Part shown: piece by piece, positions 1-6,195 of the stretch
Layout: each line of letters opens with the position of its first letter
Numbering within the stretch: position 1 is the stretch's first letter
Source of the DNA: Clostridia bacterium
Lineage (GTDB): Bacteria; Aerophobota; Aerophobia; Aerophobales; AE-B3A
Assembly (NCBI GenBank): GCA_030610745.1
Contig: JAUWRC010000049.1
Location: 1 to 9,389, forward strand
Direction of reading: 5' to 3'
DNA length: 9,389 nt
Made by a program: the position numbers and the translations under genes
The notes under the pieces: generated by a model
What the model saw: only the letters and a program-made list of their open reading frames with translations
Databases searched by the model: none
What the model was told of the DNA's origin: nothing

Positions 1-457
1 GACGATTCCTCCAGGTGGCGATTTCCTCATCTAACCCCTTAGAAAGATCAGATACCTGGGATTTGGAAAAACTTGTTCCACAGAGTCTCTCGGTAATATC
101 GGTTACTTTACGAGTAGATACCCCGTTAATGTACATCTCTACCAAAGATAACACTAGAGCCTTCTCACTCCTCTGGTATCTTCTAAATAGTTCTGTCTGG
201 AATTCTCCCTCTCTATCTTGAGGAACAAGAAGTTCTAATTTTCCTACTCGCGTCCTTAGCCTTCTTGGCTTGTATCCATTGCGATAGCCTCTTCTTTTCT
301 CTGTTCGCTGATAGGTTTCAGCTTGGAGATGATGAGTTATCTCCTCTTCTAGAAGCCTTTGGCAAAATGTCTCTATTATTCCTTTTAGAAAGTCCTTGTC
401 GTCCAAGAGAGAGACTTGCAATTCGTCCAGTTTCCTGCTATTCTTTTTCTTGGCCAT
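1..457 (-). CDS. IS256-family (mutator-type) transposase, N-terminal 152 residues
   Basis: This transposase would catalyse cut-and-paste or copy-out movement of its own insertion sequence using a DDE active site. I translated the minus strand from the ATG at 455-457 to the window edge without meeting a stop. The protein opens MAKKKNSRKLDELQ and contains GYRNGYKPRRLRTRVG (about residues 76-91). It then has LELLVPQDREGEFQTELF and the block MYINGVSTRKVTDITERL, which ends in a helix-turn-helix-like SFSKSQVSDLSKGLDEE. These blocks are characteristic of the Transposase_mut family. The first catalytic aspartate, usually about 20 residues further on, lies outside the window, so activity cannot be judged. 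The start is supported by a strong Shine-Dalgarno GGAGGAA (complement of 461-467) three bases upstream. The visible part is intact. Confidence 0.92.
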   Translation of the reverse strand, partial: MAKKKNSRKLDELQVSLLDDKDFLKGIIETFCQRLLEEEITHHLQAETYQRTEKRRGYRNGYKPRRLRTRVGKLELLVPQDREGEFQTELFRRYQRSEKALVLSLVEMYINGVSTRKVTDITERLCGTSFSKSQVSDLSKGLDEEIATWRNR

Positions 458-497
458 TATTTCCTCCTTTTTGATAAGGTCTGTGACCTTTTTCCTT

Positions 498-527
498 ATC
501 TTGGAGAAATAGTGGCCTTTTTGTCAA
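498..527 (-). promoter_or_regulatory. possible transposase promoter inside the IS end
   Basis: Reading the minus strand, a perfect -35 hexamer TTGACA (complement of 522-527) is followed 18 bp later by the poor -10 match CAAGAT (complement of 498-503). It lies 65-70 bp upstream of the transposase start. Members of the IS256 family often carry a -35-like TTGACA in or near the terminal inverted repeat, which fits. The -10 match is only 3 of 6, so the call is tentative. Confidence 0.3.
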
Positions 528-568
528 GGGCACATGAATTTACAGAAATTATAGGACATTATCCAGGG

Positions 569-1276
569 GTAGGTTTGATAGCTCTAATTATAGATAGAGA
601 TACTCCTCTTTTAGCCATTCTTTCCCTGGCCTTTTTAATTATTCTTTTTCTTAATCCTCTCAGTCTGTTTATGGCCAGTTTCCAGCTTTCCTTTATTGCC
701 GTGGGAGGGATAATCTATCTTACTCCTCATCTGGAAACTTTAGGAAATTTTATTGCATCACGCACCAGAGATAATACTTCTTTCCGCGATGCTTCACAAA
801 AAATGAAATTAAAGAAACTGTCCCCCTGGCTGGGGAAATCTTTAGCTGTATCTCTAGCTGCTCAGCTTTCTATACTTCCCCTTCTCGCTTTTTATTTTAA
901 TCGACTACCTCTCATTGGAGTTATCACTAATTTGATTGTTACTCCCCTGGTAAGTATCATCTTAGCCCTGGGGTTTTTATTGGTAGGTTTGAGTCTGGTA
1001 AGTCTGGGGCTAGCCGAGTGGATAGCAGCTAGCAATTGGCTGGCTATTAGTCTTCTTTTGAAGATAACTGGTCTCTTTAGTTTTTCTTCCTCAAATATCT
1101 TATCCAATTTAATCTGCCCTTATATAAAGCCTTTTCCTTCCTGGCTGCTTTTAGTCTACTATTCAGCTTTAGTTGGTTCCCCTCATTTTTGCAAATTAGT
1201 TTATAATTCATGGTTCGATAGTGATGTAAGTCACTATAGGTTTAGTTCATCGAGAGAAAACACTTCCCTCTCTTAA
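569..1276 (+). pseudogene. comEC: comEC/rec2 remnant: part of the membrane competence domain
   Basis: ComEC is the inner-membrane channel that passes single-stranded DNA into the cytoplasm during natural transformation. Full proteins are about 700-800 residues: an N-terminal OB-like domain, a multi-spanning competence domain, and often a C-terminal metallo-beta-lactamase domain. Here only the competence core is recognisable: GLIALIIDRDTP, FLNPLSLFMASFQLSFIAVG, then SLAAQLSILPLLAFYFNRLP and LIGVITNLIVTPLVSIILAL, ending near PSWLLLVYYSALV (about 1137-1177). The frame stays open leftward to about 416, but that part reads through the IS element and is not ComEC. After about 1180 the residues no longer look like ComEC, and the frame stops at TAA 1274-1276 next to heptamer repeats. 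The N-terminal third and any beta-lactamase domain are missing, and no start or ribosome site belongs to the fragment. It is almost certainly non-functional. The missing 5' part could lie beyond the IS element. Confidence 0.8.
1218..1237. repeat. perfect 7-bp inverted repeat (hairpin)
   Basis: ATAGTGA at 1218-1224 and its exact complement TCACTAT at 1231-1237 are separated by a 6 nt loop. The element sits where comEC similarity has been lost and the repeat block begins, so it may be part of the sequence that replaced the end of comEC. No T-run follows, so it is not an intrinsic terminator. Confidence 0.5.
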
Positions 1277-1317
1277 TAGTTCATAGTTCATCGATAGGAA
1301 CAACGAACGATGAACCA
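1243..1317. repeat. heptamer repeat cluster (TAGTTCA and NGAACNA units)
   Basis: TAGTTCATCGA occurs at 1243-1253 and again at 1284-1294. The second copy is preceded in phase by another TAGTTCA (1277-1283), giving two tandem heptamers at 1277-1290. A second short array follows at 1297-1317 with three in-phase units, GGAACAA, CGAACGA and TGAACCA (consensus NGAACNA, the reverse-strand sense of the first). Together with the two arrays downstream it fills the gap between the comEC remnant and the transporter gene. No gene is visible in the 170 bp from 1277 to 1446. Confidence 0.75.
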
Positions 1318-1342
1318 GTTGGTTAACGGGCTAACAGGTCAA

Positions 1343-1370
1343 TGAACTACGAACAACGAACTACGAACAA
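1343..1370. repeat. heptamer tandem array, four YGAACWA units
   Basis: Four contiguous 7-bp units are in perfect phase. The first is TGAACTA, and the other three are CGAACAA or CGAACTA, alternating at the sixth base. The same heptamer type recurs on the opposite strand in front of gyrA (6104-6131). The preceding stretch (about 1319-1335) contains a looser pair, GGTTAAC and GGCTAAC. Confidence 0.85.
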
Positions 1371-1411
1371 AATAGGGAAAAGGATTAAGGTGAGAGGGAT
1401 GGAGCGAAGCG

Positions 1412-1446
1412 ACACTATACGCTAAACGCTATACGCTATACGAGAT
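1412..1446. repeat. heptamer tandem array, five units ending at the transporter start codon
   Basis: Five 7-bp units run without interruption: ACACTAT (1412), ACGCTAA (1419), ACGCTAT (1426), ACGCTAT (1433) and ACGAGAT (1440). The next base, 1447, is the A of the transporter ATG. The array takes the place where a Shine-Dalgarno would normally be, and none is visible in it. It also supplies the in-frame stop TAA (1423-1425) that blocks any upstream GTG or ATG start. Confidence 0.88.
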
Positions 1447-2598
1447 ATGGGAATAAGTACAAACGTCATACTTCTGGGGATAGTTAGCCTTCTTACAGAT
1501 ATAAGCAGTGAAATGATAAATCCCTTGCTCCCTATGTTCATCACTGCCCTGGGAGGAGGGGGGCTGGCAGTAGGTCTGGTAGGAGGCCTGGGAGATAGTC
1601 TGGCCAGCATATTAAAAGTCTTTGCTGGCTTTTGGTCAGATAGATGGGGAAAAAGAAAACCCTTTATATCCTCTGGCTATCTACTTTCCTCTCTATCCAA
1701 GATTCTTTTAGCTTTCTCTACAATCTGGCAGAATATACTTGTTCTAAGACTGGCGGAAAGAGCAGGCAAGGGACTGCGTACTGCTCCTCGGGATGCCATC
1801 ATTGCTGACTCTTCCCTTAAAGCAAGAGGGAAAGCATTTGGTTTTCATCGGACTATGGATACTCTGGGAGCCATCGGAGGTTCCGCGCTTGCCTTCTTTC
1901 TTTTTTATCTTTTAAGCCTGGGTTTTAAGTCTATCTTCTTCCTGGCAGGGTTCATCGGAATATCTGCCCTCATTCCTCTTTTCTGGGTAAAGGAAAAGAA
2001 AAAAGAGGCTAAGGTTTTATCTTTAAGGGGTGGCCTTTCTAAAACATCAAAGTCCTTTAAATGGTTTATAGGTGTTGCCACTCTCTTTGCCTTAGGTAAT
2101 TTTAGCTATATGTTTTTTCTCCTGAAAGTAAAGGGGATGATACCCGATCCTAAATGGTCTATAGCCTTACCCCTGCTTTTCTATGTCTGGTTCAATGTTA
2201 TTTATGCTCTCTTTTCTCTTCCCCTGGGTATTCTTTCAGACAGAATAGGAAGGAAACCTATTCTTATCTTGGGCTATCTTCTCTACGGAATTACCTGTTT
2301 AGGATTCATCTGGGCAGGATCCTGGGTAGTTTTTATCCTGCTTTTTGGGATGTATGGACTGGTCTATGCCTCAATTGAAGGTTCACAAAGGGCTCTTGTC
2401 TCGGATTTATCTAGAGGAAAGTTAAGAGGTACTGCACTGGGAACCTTTCACACCTCAGTTGGCCTGGCTGCTCTGCCGGCTAATCTCTTCGCTGGCTGGC
2501 TCTGGCAATACTTCAAGCCAGAAGCAAGTTTTCTCTACGGGGCTGGTCTGGGCTTCTTGGCAGCTTTATTATTCATCATTGTTGGCAGGAAAAGTTAA
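1447..2598 (+). CDS. major facilitator superfamily transporter, substrate unknown
   Basis: This is a predicted inner-membrane secondary transporter or exporter of 383 residues with about 12 hydrophobic segments, a normal length for the superfamily. The first segment carries SLLTDISSEMINPLLPMF (about residues 14-31). The superfamily motif A occurs after it as GFWSDRWGKRKP (61-72) and again at the start of the second half as LSDRIGRKP (263-271). Other conserved blocks are ERAGKGLRTAPRDAIIAD (104-121) and EGSQRALVSDL (311-321). A charged cytoplasmic loop VKEKKKEAKV (181-190) separates the two six-helix halves. This combination is typical of an MFS subgroup annotated only generally, so the substrate is left open. 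The ATG at 1447 is the first possible start after an in-frame stop at 1423-1425. It lacks a Shine-Dalgarno and directly follows a heptamer array. The gene ends convergently with fabD, overlapping it by 4 bp. Confidence 0.93.
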   Translation: MGISTNVILLGIVSLLTDISSEMINPLLPMFITALGGGGLAVGLVGGLGDSLASILKVFAGFWSDRWGKRKPFISSGYLLSSLSKILLAFSTIWQNILVLRLAERAGKGLRTAPRDAIIADSSLKARGKAFGFHRTMDTLGAIGGSALAFFLFYLLSLGFKSIFFLAGFIGISALIPLFWVKEKKKEAKVLSLRGGLSKTSKSFKWFIGVATLFALGNFSYMFFLLKVKGMIPDPKWSIALPLLFYVWFNVIYALFSLPLGILSDRIGRKPILILGYLLYGITCLGFIWAGSWVVFILLFGMYGLVYASIEGSQRALVSDLSRGKLRGTALGTFHTSVGLAALPANLFAGWLWQYFKPEASFLYGAGLGFLAALLFIIVGRKS

Positions 2599-3524
2599 AA
2601 TGCCGCTATAACTTCCTTTATCCTCTCTACATCCTCCGGCGTTTCTGCTCCTAAAACAGATGCTTTTCTGTCTATACGGCGAAGGATGCCCTGGAGGACT
2701 TTGCCTGGTCCCACCTCTATAAATAATTCTATCCCGCTGGAGATGAGTTTTCTCATAGAGTCTTCCCAGAGGACAGGGTGGTCCATTTGCTTTTTTAAGG
2801 CTTCTTTAATTTCGTTGGCCGTAGCTACAGGTTGAGCCGAGACGTTGGCGATTATGGGAAAGGTAGGCTCAGAAAAATGGATTTTGTCTAGTTCTTTGGA
2901 AAACTCTAAAGCTGCTTTTTTCATTAAGGAAGTGTGGAAGGCGCCGCTTACAGAAAGAGGGATGACTCTTTTTGCTCCTTTTTCTTTCAATTGGTGGCTA
3001 GCCTTTTTTACTGCTTCTTTTTTTCCCGAGATAACAATCTGAGAGGGGGAGTTGAAGTTTACTGCCTCTACCCCTTCCATATTCTGGCAAACTGATAAGA
3101 CTAGGGCTCTGGGGAGGCCAATTACAGCAGCCATTGCCCCATGGCTAGCCCTTCCTGCCTCCTCCATTAGCTGTGCTCTTCGGCGAACTAATCTCAAGGC
3201 GGTAGGGTAGTCCAGTACTCCGGCAGCGAGGAGGGCACTGTATTCTCCTAAACTGTGTCCTGCGGCTAGGATTGGTTTTATCTGGTTTTCTTTTAAGATT
3301 CTGGTGGCAATCCAATTTATGGTGAGAATAGCTGGTTGGGTATTAATGGTTTTTTTTAAGTCCTCGCCTTTTCCTTTAAAGCATAGTTCTCTGAGGTCAA
3401 AGCCTAGGATTTCCTCTGCCTGGGAGAAGATATTTTTAGCTTCGGGATAGGTTTCATAAAATTCCCGGCCCATGCAGGGATGTTGAGAGCCCTGCCCGGG
3501 GAATATGAATGCTATTTTTCTCAT
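2595..3524 (-). CDS. fabD: malonyl-CoA:acyl-carrier-protein transacylase
   Basis: FabD transfers the malonyl group from CoA to acyl carrier protein, supplying the two-carbon donor for each cycle of type II fatty-acid synthesis in the cytoplasm. The 309-residue protein matches the usual length. The N-terminal FPGQGSQ has Gln11. The nucleophile elbow GHSLGEYSAL has Ser91. Arg116 in RRAQLM would bind the malonyl carboxylate. VNFNSPSQIVISG lies at 155-167, the catalytic His197 is in GAFHTSLM, and Gln246 precedes DHPVLW. All expected active-site residues are present. The start is fixed by the motif near the N-terminus, but no convincing Shine-Dalgarno precedes it; the nearest G-run is 16 bases away. 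gyrA lies 139 bp upstream on the same strand, so co-transcription is possible. The 3' end overlaps the convergent transporter gene by 4 bp. AccA, encoded 4.6 kb upstream on the same strand, belongs to the enzyme that makes its substrate. Confidence 0.97.
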   Translation of the reverse strand: MRKIAFIFPGQGSQHPCMGREFYETYPEAKNIFSQAEEILGFDLRELCFKGKGEDLKKTINTQPAILTINWIATRILKENQIKPILAAGHSLGEYSALLAAGVLDYPTALRLVRRRAQLMEEAGRASHGAMAAVIGLPRALVLSVCQNMEGVEAVNFNSPSQIVISGKKEAVKKASHQLKEKGAKRVIPLSVSGAFHTSLMKKAALEFSKELDKIHFSEPTFPIIANVSAQPVATANEIKEALKKQMDHPVLWEDSMRKLISSGIELFIEVGPGKVLQGILRRIDRKASVLGAETPEDVERIKEVIAAF

Positions 3525-3540
3525 TTATAGTTTGGTGATT

Positions 3541-3595
3541 CCCCCTCACCCCTGCCCTCTCCCCTGAAGGGAGAGGAAACTCTACGCACCGCTAC
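3541..3595. repeat. dispersed intergenic repeat with CCTCTCCC/GGGAGAGG hairpin and GCACCGCTAC tail
   Basis: This block begins CCCCTCACCCC (3542-3552), then forms an 8-bp perfect stem, CCTCTCCC (3556-3563) with GGGAGAGG (3569-3576), around a 5 nt loop. It ends with CGCACCGCTAC (3585-3595). The first and last motifs recur at 9167-9204, so this is a dispersed repeat of the genome rather than a gene-specific site. In the direction of gyrA-fabD transcription the stem is followed by a G-rich run, not U residues, so it should not act as an intrinsic terminator. Confidence 0.7.
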
Positions 3596-3620
3596 ATTAA
3601 TAGCTGATCTTACAACCATG

Positions 3621-3667
3621 AGCTATGCGCCATTAGCTATCAGCTATCAGCTAAATGGCACCGCTAC
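3621..3667. repeat. AGCTATC heptamer array with imperfect hairpin and GCACCGCTAC copy
   Basis: Units AGCTATC (3635, 3642) and AGCTAAA (3649) are tandem and in phase, with AGCTATG at 3621 also in phase. The ends can pair: GCCATTAGCT (3629-3638) with AGCTAAATGGC (3649-3659), one bulge and a 10 nt loop. Immediately after it lies a second copy of GCACCGCTAC (3658-3667), which contains the gyrA stop codon on the minus strand. The whole gyrA-fabD gap (3525-3663) is accounted for by repeats; I see no gene or clear promoter in it. Confidence 0.75.
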
Positions 3668-6084
3668 GTCAGAGCGATGGCCTTGTCATCTTCTCCTAGT
3701 CTGATTATACGTAGACCCGAGGTACTTCTTCCCATAATAGAGATATTCTTGACTGCCAGGCGGATACTTTTTCCCTTCTGGGTGATGACGATTATCTCTT
3801 CCTCCTCCTTTTCCTCCCCTTCTATCTTTTTTATTCCTATTACCTCTCCTTTATGAAGGGAAAGGCGTATATTGATGATTCCTTTTCCTCCCCTTCTTGT
3901 TTTTCTATACTTCTTAAAAAAAGTCCTTTTTCCATATCCGTGAGAGGTGATAGTGAGAAGGGTTCCGTCTTTTTCTATAACTACAGCATCTTTTACCTCA
4001 TCTCCTTCTCTTAAAGAAATTCCCTTTACTCCTCTGGATACTCTTCCTGTAGGACGAACATCCTCCTCAGAAAAGTGAACAGCTTTACCTTGTTTTGTGG
4101 CCAGGAGTATATCCTGGTCGCCTTCTGTTAAGAGAACCTTAATTAACTTATCTTCATCCTTTAAGTTAATTCCTATTATTCCTCTCTTCTGGGGATGAGA
4201 ATAAGCAAGAAGAGGGGTCTTCTTGACCATGCCTTTTTTAGTTACCATAAAAAGATACTTTGAAGAGTTGAAATCATCTACAGCCAGGGTGGTGCTGATT
4301 GTTTCCCCTTCTTCTAAAGAAAGGAAATTAACCATGGCTCTACCTTTAGCTGAGCGTTTCTTTTGGGGAATCTCATAGGCTCTGGTCCAGTAAATTTTTC
4401 CTATATTGGTAAAAAATAAGAGAATAGAATGGGTGTTGGCGATAAATAAGTCTTCTATAAAATCTCCTTTCTCCACAATCATTCCACTTACTCCCTTACC
4501 TCCTCGCCCTTGCCGCTTGTAAGCCGTTAAGGGAGTGTATTTTATATAGTCCCGGAAGGTAGTGGTGATGACAATATCTTCTTTGGTAATCAAATCCTCG
4601 GGTTTAAACTTTAATTCTTCCTTTTTTTTCTTGATTTTGGTACGGCGCTTGTCCCCATATTTTTTCTTGATTTCCAGGAGTTCTTCCTTGATCACTGCCC
4701 AGATTTTTTCCTCGCTGGCTAACACGGCTTCCAGCTCTTCTATCTTCTTTATTGACTCATGGTAATCCTTTTCCAGCTTTTCCCTTTCCAGGCCGGTCAA
4801 GCGCTGCAGTCTCATATCCAGGATAGCTTGAGCCTGCAGTTCGGTTAATTCCAGGAGTTTAATGAGGCCGCTTTTAGCTTCTTTAGTATCGGAAGAAGAC
4901 TTTATAATCTGGATTACCTTATCTATTTCGGCCAGGGCTTTCCTCAACCCTTCCAGAAGGTGAGCCCTTTTTTTCTCCTTTGTTAATAAAAACTGGGTGC
5001 GGCGAGTAACCACTTCCTTGCGATGTTCAAGGTAGTAGTTGAGCATCTGGGCAAGAGTCAAAAGACGGGGCTTTCCCTTTACCAGGGCCAGGAGGATAAC
5101 CCCAAAAGTTACCTGAAGAGTTGTGTATTTATAAAGTTGATTTAAGACGACTCTGGCATTGACTCCCCGGGAAAGTTCAGCTACGATTCTTGTTCCTTTT
5201 CTGTCAGATTCATCCCGCAAACTCCTGATGCCTCTTATTCTATTATTCTGGGATAAATCAGCGATTGTCTCTACCAATTTAGCTTTATTAACCTGGTAGG
5301 GAAGTTCGATAACAACAATACATTCTTTCCCTTTTATCTTTTGAGTGAGAACCTTGCCTCGCAGAATGAGCTTTCCTTTTCCTTCTTTGTAAGCTGTTCG
5401 AACCGCTTCCTCGCCTATGATAATTCCCCCTGTAGGAAAATCAGGAGCCTTGATGATTTCCAAAAGCTCATCCAGAGAGATATTGGGATTTTCGATCATT
5501 TTTATGCAGGCCTCTATCACTTCACCTAGATTATGGGGGGGAATGTTCGTGGCCATACCCACTGCTATTCCTGAGCTGCCATTCAGGAGTAGATTAGGTA
5601 TTTTTGCAGGGAGGAGGGAAGGTTCTTTTAAACTGTTATCAAAGTTAGGGATAAAGTCCACTGTTTCCTTGTCCAGGTCCTGGAGCAGCTCCTGGGTTAT
5701 AGAGGAGAGCCTCACCTCGGTGTATCTCATGGCCGCTGGAGGGTCTCCATCTGTAGAGCCGAAATTTCCCTGTCCATCAATTAAAGGATACCTTAGAGAG
5801 AATTCTTGAGCCATTCTTACCAGAGTATCATAGACAGCCACGTCTCCGTGAGGATGGTATTTTCCTAAAGTTTCTCCCACTACTCTGGCTGATTTCTTAT
5901 GGGATTTGTTAGGGGTTAACCCTAAATCCTGCATGGCATAAAGGATTCTTCTCTGCACAGGTTTTAGCCCATCCCGCACATCAGGCAGTGCCCTTCCTAC
6001 AATTACGCTCATAGCGTAATTAAGGTAAGAGGTCTTCATTTCCTCTTCTAGATACAGCGGCGTAATTTTACCTTCCGTAGCCAT
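3664..6084 (-). CDS. gyrA: DNA gyrase subunit A
   Basis: GyrA carries the DNA-cleaving tyrosine and the wrapping domain of gyrase, which uses ATP through GyrB to introduce negative supercoils. With the start chosen here it has 806 residues. The breakage-reunion domain opens ITPLYLEEEMKTSYLNYAMS and contains SARVVGETLGKYHPHGD (65-81) and the catalytic Tyr121 in AAMRYTE. A coiled-coil arm covers roughly 360-480. The C-terminal pinwheel begins near 500 and carries the GyrA box QGRGGKG (525-531; canonical QRRGGKG), which marks gyrase rather than topoisomerase IV. A related TRRGGKG lies at 729-735. There is no acidic tail. The frame is open to an ATG at 6117, but that codon lies in a heptamer repeat. 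The ATG at 6082-6084 has a good Shine-Dalgarno GAGAGGG (complement of 6094-6100) 9 bases away and gives the family-typical N-terminus. The stop TAG lies in a dispersed repeat. Val82 replaces the quinolone-contact serine (E. coli Ser83). Confidence 0.96.
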   Translation of the reverse strand: MATEGKITPLYLEEEMKTSYLNYAMSVIVGRALPDVRDGLKPVQRRILYAMQDLGLTPNKSHKKSARVVGETLGKYHPHGDVAVYDTLVRMAQEFSLRYPLIDGQGNFGSTDGDPPAAMRYTEVRLSSITQELLQDLDKETVDFIPNFDNSLKEPSLLPAKIPNLLLNGSSGIAVGMATNIPPHNLGEVIEACIKMIENPNISLDELLEIIKAPDFPTGGIIIGEEAVRTAYKEGKGKLILRGKVLTQKIKGKECIVVIELPYQVNKAKLVETIADLSQNNRIRGIRSLRDESDRKGTRIVAELSRGVNARVVLNQLYKYTTLQVTFGVILLALVKGKPRLLTLAQMLNYYLEHRKEVVTRRTQFLLTKEKKRAHLLEGLRKALAEIDKVIQIIKSSSDTKEAKSGLIKLLELTELQAQAILDMRLQRLTGLEREKLEKDYHESIKKIEELEAVLASEEKIWAVIKEELLEIKKKYGDKRRTKIKKKKEELKFKPEDLITKEDIVITTTFRDYIKYTPLTAYKRQGRGGKGVSGMIVEKGDFIEDLFIANTHSILLFFTNIGKIYWTRAYEIPQKKRSAKGRAMVNFLSLEEGETISTTLAVDDFNSSKYLFMVTKKGMVKKTPLLAYSHPQKRGIIGINLKDEDKLIKVLLTEGDQDILLATKQGKAVHFSEEDVRPTGRVSRGVKGISLREGDEVKDAVVIEKDGTLLTITSHGYGKRTFFKKYRKTRRGGKGIINIRLSLHKGEVIGIKKIEGEEKEEEEIIVITQKGKSIRLAVKNISIMGRSTSGLRIIRLGEDDKAIALT

Positions 6085-6093
6085 TGGTAAATT

Positions 6094-6100
6094 CCCTCTC
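6094..6100 (-). promoter_or_regulatory. ribosome binding site of gyrA (decides the start)
   Basis: The minus strand reads GAGAGGG here, 9 bases before the ATG at 6082-6084. The alternative upstream ATG at 6115-6117 has only heptamer repeat in front of it. The same GAGAGGG precedes gyrB, which supports the choice. Confidence 0.7.
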
Positions 6101-6103
6101 TCA

Positions 6104-6131
6104 AGTTCGTTGTTCATAGTTCGTAGTTCGT
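6104..6131. repeat. heptamer tandem array, four AGTTCGT-type units, upstream of gyrA
   Basis: Plus-strand units are AGTTCGT (6104), TGTTCAT (6111), AGTTCGT (6118) and AGTTCGT (6125), all in phase. On the coding strand of gyrA they read ACGAACT or ATGAACA. The ATGAACA unit creates the misleading upstream ATG of the gyrA frame. It is the same heptamer type as 1343-1370. Confidence 0.85.
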
Positions 6132-6181
6132 AGTCAGAAAAGACAGCTCAGAATTAGGAAGAAGTTGAGAAATCTTAGTCA

Positions 6182-6195
6182 ATGAACTATGAACT
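6182..6195. repeat. two ATGAACT heptamers overlapping the gyrB stop
   Basis: ATGAACT is repeated exactly at 6182-6188 and 6189-6195. On the minus strand this is TAGTTCA twice, and the TAG of the first unit (complement of 6194-6196) is the stop codon of gyrB. The same pair occurs on the other strand at 1277-1290. Confidence 0.8.

Larger units (their letters stand above)
1..565 (-). mobile_element. IS256-family insertion sequence, 5' end only (partial)
   Basis: This is the transposase-start end of an insertion sequence that continues past the left edge of the window. Evidence is the IS256/mutator-type transposase reading leftward from 457, preceded by about 100 bp of non-coding DNA as expected for the terminal inverted repeat and promoter of such an element. 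Recognisable comEC coding sequence resumes at about 569-572 on the other strand, so the outer boundary is placed at roughly 545-570. I cannot see the opposite end, so neither the terminal inverted repeat nor the 8-9 bp target duplication typical of the family can be verified. The boundary given is an estimate. Confidence 0.75.

Noticed and set aside
416..568. Plus-strand frame upstream of comEC as the real N-terminus of ComEC
   Set aside because: These residues do not resemble ComEC. The DNA is the IS end, including the antisense of the transposase start and its ribosome site.
1137..1203. Possible frameshift at the comEC end, since the +1 frame also reads as a hydrophobic stretch before a stop
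   Set aside because: The main frame keeps the ComEC-like PSWLLLVYYSALV. Hydrophobicity in the other frame is expected from the T-rich DNA.
1277..1446. Heptamer clusters as a CRISPR array
   Set aside because: Units are 7 bp and directly contiguous with no unique spacers, and no cas-like gene is present.
3556..3576. Strong 8-bp hairpin between gyrA and fabD as an intrinsic terminator
   Set aside because: On the transcribed (minus) strand it is followed by a G-rich run with no U-tract, and it matches a dispersed repeat.
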